Source of the DNA: Chitinophaga sancti
GTDB lineage: Bacteria; Bacteroidota; Bacteroidia; Chitinophagales; Chitinophagaceae
Assembly: GCF_034087045.1 (NCBI RefSeq)
Contig: NZ_CP139247.1
Span: 62,001-126,000, forward strand
DNA: 64,000 nucleotides
Direction of reading: 5' to 3'
Position numbers and translations under genes: made by a program. The notes beneath the pieces were generated by a model. That model had not been told where the DNA came from. It was given only the letters and a program-made list of their open reading frames with translations, and made no database searches. This document shows positions 1 through 8,334 of this stretch, piece after piece (position 1 is the first letter of the stretch; each line of letters starts with the position of its first letter).

Positions 1-2
1 AT

Positions 3-560
3 AATGAAGAAGTTAAAAAGTATCAGTCACAACTATTAAAGGATATTAATCAAAAAACAGAAAATTATTACCAATTAAATGCCCTACTATTAAAAAGTAA
101 TTTCTATACCAAAAAGATACAATTATTGCTTGCGAATAACATACTACCTTGGTTAATTACATTTATAGGATGTGGAATTTTCTTATTACCTGTTTATTGG
201 AAATTTTCCATCAGAAATAAAGGAGGGTTTTATGAAATAAAGAAAGAAATTGAAAATGAACTTGTTATTAATCAATATAAGGAATTCAAAATCCTTTATA
301 CGGCCATATTTTCTGAAAAAATCAACACATACAACCAGCATGTTTGGCGCAATTTAATTCCGCTGCTGGACAAACTGGAAAAGATCCGTCCGAAAAAGTA
401 CAATGAGTTAAGAAAGGAGTTGGAAGAAATATTGATACCTGAGGTTATAGAAAAATATGAATATTGGTCCGATGCACCATTTAGAACGAAGCGTCGTACG
501 GAACGCCCACTTGCATCTGAAGAACAATTATTAAAAATCATTTATCCAAAAAATAATTGA
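3..560 (+). CDS. Membrane protein of unknown function, 5' end outside window
   Basis: The reading frame is open from base 3 to the TGA at 560, so the true start lies upstream of the window; a TTG at 126 is the first start-like codon inside it but the preceding codons also read as protein. The visible 185 residues are a charged helical N-terminal stretch, one hydrophobic segment (ILPWLITFIGCGIFLLPVYW) and a charged C-terminal half rich in Lys, Glu and Leu that ends in a basic tail. I do not recognise a family. The stop overlaps the TTG start of the next gene by four bases (TTGA), which indicates translational coupling and a shared operon with the two downstream membrane proteins. Confidence 0.7.
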   Translation, partial: NEEVKKYQSQLLKDINQKTENYYQLNALLLKSNFYTKKIQLLLANNILPWLITFIGCGIFLLPVYWKFSIRNKGGFYEIKKEIENELVINQYKEFKILYTAIFSEKINTYNQHVWRNLIPLLDKLEKIRPKKYNELRKELEEILIPEVIEKYEYWSDAPFRTKRRTERPLASEEQLLKIIYPKNN

Positions 561-2389
561 GTACAATAATTATAATAGCGATTCTTAGTTTCCTGATATA
601 CATTTTTCTACTTTCTAATAAAAAGAAAGCTGAGCAACCTTTGCCACCTCCGCCACCAAATACAGTTGTGGTAATAGAAGAAGAAAAAGATATCATCTAC
701 CGGGATGAACTGAACAGAGAATACAAACTTATAAAAAAGGCAAGGTACCTTCCACGTAAAACATATATTCACGGGAAGATGACTGGGAAATATTGGGGGG
801 ACCCTACTCTGCTGAATAACGAAGAGGCAGAGTATAGCAAATATTTCACCTTCAGTATTTACGAAGCTTATGTCAAAGTAATCCCTCCTATTTTATGTAT
901 TTGCAATAATTGCACGGGTATACATACCAACATACAAGGTCCATTCATTTTCAAAAATGACGATCAGTTTCCAAGAAATCGGTTACCTGCCAGTATTCCC
1001 TGTAGCATTTCCATCAATAATGAAACCAAGGATTATGCTGTGGAACTACACAATCCACAATTGAGGGACATTACCTTCAACAGAAAATTGCATCAAGAGG
1101 AAAATAATGAAGTTTTTGGCACCATAGAGGCTTTTGTCACAGGGTATATATTGGATTTTATATTGGAAGAATATGAAGAAAGAGAATATATAAATCAACC
1201 TGCTCCCATACATGAGAGCAAAATTTCTCAGAATAAAAATACAACTCCCATTGCAACAGGTTTAATAGAATTGAATGGGAATTATAAACGAACAGAATAC
1301 CTGGAAGATGACTACCAGGGGAAATACTGGAGTGACTGGGTTTATGAAGATAATAAGAACAATGGATGTTTTGCAGGCATCTTATCTTTCACGATGGGAC
1401 TCATCTCCTTTATCATTATCCTGATATACATCCTTACCATTTTACCTAATCTGGCGATAATATTACCCTTCTTCGTAATAGTACTGCTATTTAATCTTAT
1501 CAATACCAGGGTATTAATTTGGATTATGAGAATCATTGGTGGATTACTATTCTTATCCTTCTTGTTTTTTATGTTTACTGCATCTCATAAAAGATCAACT
1601 GTATATATACCCAGGCAGACAACGCCCTATCATCCACAGGATTTGGTTCCACAGTATAATCCAATTACAGATACATTAGATAAACATCCTACAATGGATA
1701 CTTTGATAATACATCATTGGCATTGGAAAGATTATGACGATGTGTCTTATGATGGATCCTTTTACGTAAAAAATAGCTCATATCTAAATGCCCATGTGTT
1801 TAAAAATAATTTGGGCCAAACAAGAACAAATGCAAATAACTATGATGAAATTATCTATTTATTAAAAGAAAACGATAAAAACCAGTTGGATGGTCTATAT
1901 AAACTCCTAGACTCCATTAAAACAACTAATAATTTAGACAATGTGAAATTTGCCGAAGTGATCGTATCCTTCGTCCAATCCATCCCGTATGCGCTAATTT
2001 TGCCATACGATTGTGATCCACACTTGTATGCTGACAAATTTATAAAAAAATATCTTTTGTCTCCTGACGCATTGTGCGAAGGTTATGAAACTTTTGGTAT
2101 AAACACACCGGTAGAATTCCTGGCTAAACTAAAAGGAGATTGCGACTCAAGGACGCTATTATTATATACCGTATTAACACATTATAATTATGACGTAGCT
2201 TTATTAAGCAGCGAATACTATGGTCATTCCTTACTTGGTATTGACCTGCCCTTTTCAGGCAAATCTTATACTTACCAATCGACACGCTATTCTCTTTGGG
2301 AAACCACCGCCCCTAATACACGTCCTGGTTTACTTCCAAATGAAATCTCAAATTTTAATTACTGGAGAATATCTTTAAAATCAAAATAA
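557..2389 (+). CDS. Membrane protein with C-terminal transglutaminase-like domain
   Basis: The 610-residue product starts with TTG overlapping the previous stop; no better start is visible. It has an N-terminal hydrophobic segment followed by a proline run (PLPPPPP), a cytosolic-type region of about 200 residues, and a cluster of about three transmembrane helices near residues 275-345. The C-terminal part carries a transglutaminase/cysteine-protease signature: the GDCDS motif with Cys529 and, 28 residues on, YGHSLLGID with His557 and Asp561, which fits a Cys-His-Asp triad. Such domains act as proteases, peptidases or cross-linking enzymes; the substrate cannot be told. The next gene starts one base after the stop. 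Function in a membrane-associated complex with the flanking proteins is inference. Confidence 0.8.
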   Translation: MSTIIIIAILSFLIYIFLLSNKKKAEQPLPPPPPNTVVVIEEEKDIIYRDELNREYKLIKKARYLPRKTYIHGKMTGKYWGDPTLLNNEEAEYSKYFTFSIYEAYVKVIPPILCICNNCTGIHTNIQGPFIFKNDDQFPRNRLPASIPCSISINNETKDYAVELHNPQLRDITFNRKLHQEENNEVFGTIEAFVTGYILDFILEEYEEREYINQPAPIHESKISQNKNTTPIATGLIELNGNYKRTEYLEDDYQGKYWSDWVYEDNKNNGCFAGILSFTMGLISFIIILIYILTILPNLAIILPFFVIVLLFNLINTRVLIWIMRIIGGLLFLSFLFFMFTASHKRSTVYIPRQTTPYHPQDLVPQYNPITDTLDKHPTMDTLIIHHWHWKDYDDVSYDGSFYVKNSSYLNAHVFKNNLGQTRTNANNYDEIIYLLKENDKNQLDGLYKLLDSIKTTNNLDNVKFAEVIVSFVQSIPYALILPYDCDPHLYADKFIKKYLLSPDALCEGYETFGINTPVEFLAKLKGDCDSRTLLLYTVLTHYNYDVALLSSEYYGHSLLGIDLPFSGKSYTYQSTRYSLWETTAPNTRPGLLPNEISNFNYWRISLKSK

Positions 2390-2390
2390 A

Positions 2391-2891
2391 ATGATTACTT
2401 CAAAAATATTGACCTTAAGCTTATTCATTACTATCATACTGGCTACAAACTTGATCGTTATTCAATTGCTCACCCGAAAAGTAAAATCAAAGTATAATAG
2501 TGAGGGGACTTTAAAACTAGCTGTGGGTTTATGGATTTCTATCCTATTTATTGTGGTAGCGATTATAACCAGTAAATCTGCCAATATATTTTACGAAGCA
2601 TACGACCAGATTACAATTAAGCCTGACAACCTTTTTCCTGTTTTAAAGGTTTGTTCCATATTTACTGGTTTGGGTATTACCTGGTTTATTATTTGGTTTT
2701 ATGTCACGAGGGTTTTCTCGCTTTTCATACTTGGTCCAAGAAATGAAAGCAAAGAAGCAGAATCTAACAACGTCGCATTCTTCATTTTGAGAGGGAGTAT
2801 ATTCTTAGGGTTTATGATATGTTTGAATCCGGCATTTGAAACTTTATTGAGGAGCTTCTTACCAACAGTGGAAATACCTTTTTACCATTAA
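2391..2891 (+). CDS. Small polytopic membrane protein
   Basis: The 166-residue protein begins with ATG one base after the upstream stop. Four hydrophobic segments are visible: residues about 5-28, 45-65, 88-118 and 130-150, with short polar loops, so it is an integral inner-membrane protein. No catalytic motif or recognisable family signature is seen. The tight spacing places it as the third gene of an operon with the transglutaminase-like protein, and it is probably the last one because more than 300 non-coding bases follow. It may anchor or assist the protease-like partner, but this is only inferred from order. Confidence 0.7.
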   Translation: MITSKILTLSLFITIILATNLIVIQLLTRKVKSKYNSEGTLKLAVGLWISILFIVVAIITSKSANIFYEAYDQITIKPDNLFPVLKVCSIFTGLGITWFIIWFYVTRVFSLFILGPRNESKEAESNNVAFFILRGSIFLGFMICLNPAFETLLRSFLPTVEIPFYH

Positions 2892-3224
2892 TTGAATATC
2901 TGAATGGTATTAATACTTCATAATCAATATTTATGAACAGTCATATTAACTCAGATCTTTTTAGTTTCAAATTTCCCTGAGCTCTTACCTACACGGAGAT
3001 ACCCGATACAATTTATTAAAACATGGTTCTGAGTCCTTGATTATGTTAACAAATTTCATTACTTTAACTTGAGTCAAAACCTTTGCAAGTCACATCATAT
3101 CATCCGTTTGGCATTAATGTAATTTGTAATAGGGTGAATTAGTTCGTTAAATTACTGATATTAAATTACCTCGCTTTCACATCTAGAAAGAATCTATGAA
3201 TGTTTTATAATCGAGAAAAACATT
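2892..3224. other. Intergenic region, 333 bp, no gene seen
   Basis: AT-rich spacer between two plus-strand operons. It holds no open frame of useful length. It should contain the promoter of the nitrilase-like gene; TTTG and TAATTTG words occur near 3110-3130, but their spacing does not match the Bacteroidota promoter consensus well, so no promoter is called. Confidence 0.5.
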
Positions 3225-4967
3225 ATGCAATTTGTATTTTTAGAAAATCTTGGAATAACAACGCATCTAAGAGCGCTTGAAAAAAGGTCTAACCCTTACA
3301 ATGTCTTACTCTATCAACACGAAGGCCACCTTAAAGCCGACAATAGCTTTATTGGCAATAGAGATAATGTTGATAGCAGGTTACATGCGATTTTCGAAAA
3401 AGCTATTCAAACTAATACTGACTTTTTCCTAGCTCCAGAGTATTGCTGTTCCTGGAGGGTTATCGTAGCAAACTTAAGTGACAAAAACAAGTGGCCTGCT
3501 CGGGAAAAATTATGGGCAATCGGTTGTGAATCAATTACTCCCGAAGAAATATTAGCTTTTCAACAGGAAACAGAGAGTGATGAAATCCATATTCATTTTG
3601 AACAAGAAATATTTAACCAAGGAAAATCTTATGTTGACCCACTAGTATACCTTTTCAGAGGAGTTCATGATGGGCGGCAGAAATTAATTGTGTTAATTCA
3701 GTTTAAAACTGCTCATATGGGTCCTAGAGCAGTTCCAGTAGAACGAGACAATCTAATTGAAGGAAATTCAGTATACATTCTTAGAAATGGACAAACTTCA
3801 GTTCATTTTATATCCTTAATTTGCTCCGAGGCAATGAACTTTCCCCATACTTTAGACGCGAATACACGTACAAATATTTTGTGGGAAGATGCTACATATT
3901 TGATATTTAATCCGCAAATGAATCCTGAACCAACTCATTCCGAATTTTGCCATTTCCGGAAAATAGTACTCGAGTCCCAGAGAAAAGAAATAATAACACT
4001 TAATTGGCACAAAGATTCTACAATTTCTAAAAATAACCCCCTACTTGCCCACAAGAGTTCTCGTAGCTCTATTGTACTTAAAAGTATTGATTTTGAGGGG
4101 ATTTATAGGAGAATAAAGTCTAACCACAAAAAGGGTGTCTACTATTTTTTCCAAAAAATAGATAAACACCTATATATTTTAAATGGTCAACCACATTGCT
4201 TTCACTTCCAAATCACCCCAGTGCATATAACCGAGAATCTGGGAGTACAGCATCTAAGGGATGGACCTAATAATTTTCAAACATTTTTTTTTAATACAGC
4301 AAATCAATTAATCGAGGATGACGAGCGCATTTCAGATTATCATCTCGATTATTTAGAACAAACCGGATGCACATCACTCTTTCTAACAAATAAAGATACA
4401 TGCATCCTTCAAAAAGAGATAATTGTTGCATTATCTACCGGAACAGCAAAAAAAAGTCATTCCGGCAATTGGTATGAAGCGGACAATTTGACTCCGTTTT
4501 TAGCACCAATTGAATCGGATGCTAATAACAGGCTGACTTTCACAGAAGATCGTGATAGGCCAAATGAATTAGTACGTGAAAATTACATAGCAACCTTACA
4601 AGAATTAGACAATATTCTATCTGATGCAAGCCTATTTCCTCCAAGCATCGCATACCTACAAGGAAAAAAATTACGAATAGGGTATGGAGAAAATGCAAGC
4701 GGCGACAACTATATGTTTAATGTTGTAGATGAATCCGGCACAAGAGTTCCAATAACAGTCTGTTATGTAGGACAAGCCTCCGAAAAAATAATCAATCAAG
4801 CATTTTTGCTTACGCAAGATTTGTTTGATAAAACAAATAAATGTCGTGAGCAGGTTGTCGTTTTCTATAAGCGAGGTAACGATATTATACCAAAATATGA
4901 TCAATATGCCGGGAAGATAGGGGAAGTACAAACTTATGATGCCACTTCTGTTCTTAAATCACATTAA
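3225..4967 (+). CDS. Nitrilase-superfamily (carbon-nitrogen hydrolase) protein
   Basis: The 580-residue product has the Glu-Lys-Cys triad layout of carbon-nitrogen hydrolases. Glu72 lies in FFLAPEY, Lys161 in QFKTAHMGP with the downstream LIEGNSVYIL strand, and Cys200 in ISLICSEAMNFP. Known members cleave nitriles, amides or carbamoyl groups through a cysteine thioester. Members are usually about 250-350 residues; here roughly 250 further residues follow, without a motif I can name. The gene ends four bases before the ATG of an SMC-like ATPase, so the two are almost certainly one transcript. A hydrolase effector gated by a large ATPase would fit a defence module, but no such pairing is known to me by name. 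The ATG start follows a weak purine stretch (GAGAAAAAC). Confidence 0.8.
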   Translation: MQFVFLENLGITTHLRALEKRSNPYNVLLYQHEGHLKADNSFIGNRDNVDSRLHAIFEKAIQTNTDFFLAPEYCCSWRVIVANLSDKNKWPAREKLWAIGCESITPEEILAFQQETESDEIHIHFEQEIFNQGKSYVDPLVYLFRGVHDGRQKLIVLIQFKTAHMGPRAVPVERDNLIEGNSVYILRNGQTSVHFISLICSEAMNFPHTLDANTRTNILWEDATYLIFNPQMNPEPTHSEFCHFRKIVLESQRKEIITLNWHKDSTISKNNPLLAHKSSRSSIVLKSIDFEGIYRRIKSNHKKGVYYFFQKIDKHLYILNGQPHCFHFQITPVHITENLGVQHLRDGPNNFQTFFFNTANQLIEDDERISDYHLDYLEQTGCTSLFLTNKDTCILQKEIIVALSTGTAKKSHSGNWYEADNLTPFLAPIESDANNRLTFTEDRDRPNELVRENYIATLQELDNILSDASLFPPSIAYLQGKKLRIGYGENASGDNYMFNVVDESGTRVPITVCYVGQASEKIINQAFLLTQDLFDKTNKCREQVVVFYKRGNDIIPKYDQYAGKIGEVQTYDATSVLKSH

Positions 4968-4971
4968 CATT

Positions 4972-7900
4972 ATGGTAAAGCAAGATATAATTACTTTTAC
5001 AAATACCGTTTGGAAAAATCTCAAACCGATTCGCGATGATATTTATAGAGGTGATTGGATGTCACTGGGACAAAACAAAGCTGCAGTTTGCTATTTGGAT
5101 TTAGGAAATGAAAAGATATTTGAAAATCTTAAAGAGTATCAGGAAGAACTGATAGCGGAAGAATACTACCAAACGCCTGGAGGGATTCAATGGAATTACT
5201 ATCTGTTTGTAATTCGAGATAGTTTTAATGAAACTGACAAATTGCGAATTGAAAACGACGATATTTACGCACGAAAATATCTCCTACAACCCAAACAATT
5301 TGAAAATTTCTTCAAATTAGATGCAGGAAGCGACTCCATAGCACCGGATATTCTTTCTGAATGGAAAACAGAACTGGATTCCGTTGGACTATCAGAAGTT
5401 TATCAAAATGCATCCATCGCATCCGCTACAAGACGTTTTATCGAACAGCAATCTATTCAATTACAAAATAATCCGGCGGAGACGACTACACAACACATTG
5501 AGTTTTTAAATAAAATTAATCGTATTGTCCTTAACGAAGATTATAGAAAATATCCAGATAGAAGGGAGTTCCAATTTGGAACCATGAATTTAATTACGGG
5601 CAAAAATGGGGCTGGAAAAACTTCATTATTGGAAGCAATAGAATTATCGATTTGTGGTAAATCGTTGCGAGAGCCTAAAAAGGAAATAATAGATACAAGT
5701 CTTACAATGTTTGTGAATGACAGTGAGACCCGTTTTTTATTTAATCCTTCAAACTCCTCTATATATAGGGATAGAGACAAACAATGGTATGGAAATAGTA
5801 TTCCAAGAGGGAACGACCTTTACCTTTCTTTTAATCGCTTTAACTATTACAATGCTGACGCGGCTAGAGAATTCACAGATGGAGATTCAGAAAGTAAAAC
5901 AAATGAGGCTCTATCTAATCTCGTATTAGGTGCTGAATTCTCTCACCTTATTGATCGAGCTGAAAAATTTCTAATTGCATTACGTCCTGAGTACAATGCT
6001 CTAAAAAAAGAGTTAAGGTCACAGGAAACAGCGAAGAAGGAAAGCCAAGAGAAAATAAAACACCTGGAAAAGTCAAATGACATTAAAGCACTTGCAGACT
6101 TAGTATATCAAGACTATTTAGCCCTTGATCCAATAAATGTTCTAACATTCTCAGAAGATGGACTTGGGGCTTTAGAAGCCTTTACAAATCGTATCCAAAT
6201 ATTTTTATCCCCATTTATTGAAAACAATTTTAAGATAAATTCATTTGCAAACCTCGAAAAAATAAAATCTGAATTAGCAACAGATCTATTTCAATTTGGA
6301 AAATTTCAAGAGGACATCTTTCAGTTTTCACAAAGGAAGACTGTCATTGAAATTTTGATATCTGAATCCAATTCTCGTTTAGAAGCATTAGCTCGTGCAC
6401 ATCATTATGTCGGAAATGATTTAGCATTAGAACTGAATGGTTATTCCCATCGTAAATCGGAATTAGATCTAAGCTTTAAGTCCGCTGAATACGTAGACAC
6501 TCTTTTAATCAATGTGGATCTCGAAAAATATAAGATAACAAAGACCTTTCATTCGTTAAATGAAGAGCTGTTGACAAAGCAACAGATATTAAGCAAAGCT
6601 ATACAGGATATCGACCTCCAAATTGAAACAAATCAAATAAAAGGAGTAACCCTAGGCCAATTGTTAACACAAATTAAGATAGCTGGAAAACAAATGCTCG
6701 AAATATTTGGAAAGATGGATATTTGCCCTCTTTGTGAAGCTAATTACGTTTCTGAAGAACTTTCCGAAAGAATAAACAGGGAAATTATCAACATCGAAGA
6801 GTCAGACGCCAAAATTGAAATATTAAGGAATAAAAGAGCAGAGCTGAATTCAAATTCAACAATAATTTTGAATGAAATTTCTGACCTAGAACAATTGAGA
6901 ACAGCATTTTCCTTTCATTCCCGATTAGAAATTGACTCATTAGTTATGTATGAAATCGTTAATGATCTATTATCTATTTTGAACAGCCGTGATAATTTAA
7001 GAGAAAAACAGGAGCGCCTTAATAAGGTCGCAGAATGGGCAAATCTGGCGGGCTTATCAGAAGAGGAATTCTATATAATCAATTCAAAAATATCTCAGTG
7101 GCCAGATGTTCAATTAGAGCTTTCTATTAATAGTAAGGAGGAAATCATAAGCTATGAACAGCAGCTTCGCGATACTATATTGACAGCAAAGAAAGAATTA
7201 TTTGACATCAATGCTAGCTTATTGAAGCTTGATCAAGAAATTCAATCAAGATTTTCAAGTTTAATAGTTCCTCCGCTTATAATTGCAGCCCTGAGGACTC
7301 AATTAGATACAAACAGATTAGAAATTGAAAAATTAGAAAACTCGTTCCTTTCACTTCGTGAGTTAGTCAAATTATCAGACGAAACAACTATTTCAACATT
7401 TGCAGAGGCTGTAAAAGTATTTCAAAGCGACATCGAATTTTTAAGAAAAGTACAGAAGGAAGAGGCGCAACTTACGGCAGAACTCAAAATAATTGACAAT
7501 GCGAGTAAATTCTTAGAATTAAACAATCGTACACTTGATCGCCTGGAAAATGCAATAACTGTTCTGGCTAAAATGGTAGAAGACAGGGGAAAAAACGCAT
7601 TACAAGATTTCTTTTCAGCAAATCAACAGCTCATTAATGATATATATAATACTATTCATTCACCACAGGAATTTATCTCTGTATCGTTCTCCAAAACAGG
7701 AATTTCATTAACCAAAGCAGATGGAAGTTTACATGGTGTTAATCAAATAAGTACCGGGCAGCGATCCGCTCTTGCAATATCGCTATTCATTGCGTTGAAT
7801 CGTCAGTTGAAACAGGGGCCGAAAATATTACTATTTGATGATCCAGCAGCATTTACGGATGATTTCAATATACTGTCACTACTTGATTTTCTCCGATTCT

Positions 7901-8022
7901 TTATTTTAAAGGAAGGGAAACAAATATTTTTTGCTACTGCAAACGCGAGATTGGCGGCCTTGATAGAGAAGAAATTTGATTTTATGGGAGAGGATTTTAA
8001 ACAATTTCACTTGGAGCGGTGA
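4972..8022 (+). CDS. SMC/Rad50-like ATPase with zinc hook
   Basis: Read from the ATG at 4972 the protein has 1016 residues; an in-frame ATG at 4936 would overlap the upstream gene by 32 bases and is less likely. Residues 1-180 form an unusual N-terminal extension. The ATPase follows: Walker A GKNGAGKTS at 210-218, long coiled coils from about 340 to 900 interrupted by a zinc-hook CPLC at 585-588, the ABC signature STGQRSALA at 927-935, and Walker B KILLFDDPAAF near 950-960. This is the layout of Rad50/RecN-type DNA-end or structure sensors. The extension before the P-loop is atypical, because true SMC and Rad50 proteins start with Walker A. With the nitrilase-like gene upstream, a sensor-plus-effector role is plausible. 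Confidence 0.88.
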   Translation: MVKQDIITFTNTVWKNLKPIRDDIYRGDWMSLGQNKAAVCYLDLGNEKIFENLKEYQEELIAEEYYQTPGGIQWNYYLFVIRDSFNETDKLRIENDDIYARKYLLQPKQFENFFKLDAGSDSIAPDILSEWKTELDSVGLSEVYQNASIASATRRFIEQQSIQLQNNPAETTTQHIEFLNKINRIVLNEDYRKYPDRREFQFGTMNLITGKNGAGKTSLLEAIELSICGKSLREPKKEIIDTSLTMFVNDSETRFLFNPSNSSIYRDRDKQWYGNSIPRGNDLYLSFNRFNYYNADAAREFTDGDSESKTNEALSNLVLGAEFSHLIDRAEKFLIALRPEYNALKKELRSQETAKKESQEKIKHLEKSNDIKALADLVYQDYLALDPINVLTFSEDGLGALEAFTNRIQIFLSPFIENNFKINSFANLEKIKSELATDLFQFGKFQEDIFQFSQRKTVIEILISESNSRLEALARAHHYVGNDLALELNGYSHRKSELDLSFKSAEYVDTLLINVDLEKYKITKTFHSLNEELLTKQQILSKAIQDIDLQIETNQIKGVTLGQLLTQIKIAGKQMLEIFGKMDICPLCEANYVSEELSERINREIINIEESDAKIEILRNKRAELNSNSTIILNEISDLEQLRTAFSFHSRLEIDSLVMYEIVNDLLSILNSRDNLREKQERLNKVAEWANLAGLSEEEFYIINSKISQWPDVQLELSINSKEEIISYEQQLRDTILTAKKELFDINASLLKLDQEIQSRFSSLIVPPLIIAALRTQLDTNRLEIEKLENSFLSLRELVKLSDETTISTFAEAVKVFQSDIEFLRKVQKEEAQLTAELKIIDNASKFLELNNRTLDRLENAITVLAKMVEDRGKNALQDFFSANQQLINDIYNTIHSPQEFISVSFSKTGISLTKADGSLHGVNQISTGQRSALAISLFIALNRQLKQGPKILLFDDPAAFTDDFNILSLLDFLRFFILKEGKQIFFATANARLAALIEKKFDFMGEDFKQFHLER

Positions 8023-8334
8023 AAATCATTCAAAATATCGCGCCCCTATTCCAATCGAAAAATTGGATATCAAAACATTATACTTCCAAATGATCCCAAA
8101 AAGGTTGGAAATAATCCCCGACCCTTTGCATTATATACTTTATTTACACACTGATAATAAGATTTAAGAGTAAAAGACCAATAACGACTTCGAACCTCAT
8201 CATTTTAAATTATTATCCTTGCATATATAAATAAGCCTGCCGTATTCGTTAATATTGCTTGTAGTATTAGGCCAACATAAACTTTACATTGACTAACACG
8301 CATTATATTGCACATATTCTCTAAAAGCAACATA
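8023..8334. other. Convergent intergenic region, 312 bp
   Basis: This AT-rich stretch separates the SMC-like gene from the STAND gene, whose 3' ends face each other. A frame of about 63 codons crosses the SMC stop codon in another frame, but it has no start outside that gene and resembles nothing. No strong hairpin terminator is visible. Confidence 0.5.

Noticed and set aside
4936..4971. Upstream ATG of the SMC-like gene
   Set aside because: It overlaps the hydrolase gene by 32 bases and adds 12 residues unlike a conserved start; the ATG at 4972 follows the stop directly.
7976..8167. 63-codon plus-strand frame over the end of the SMC-like gene
   Set aside because: It starts inside the SMC-like gene in another frame, and its unique part resembles no protein.
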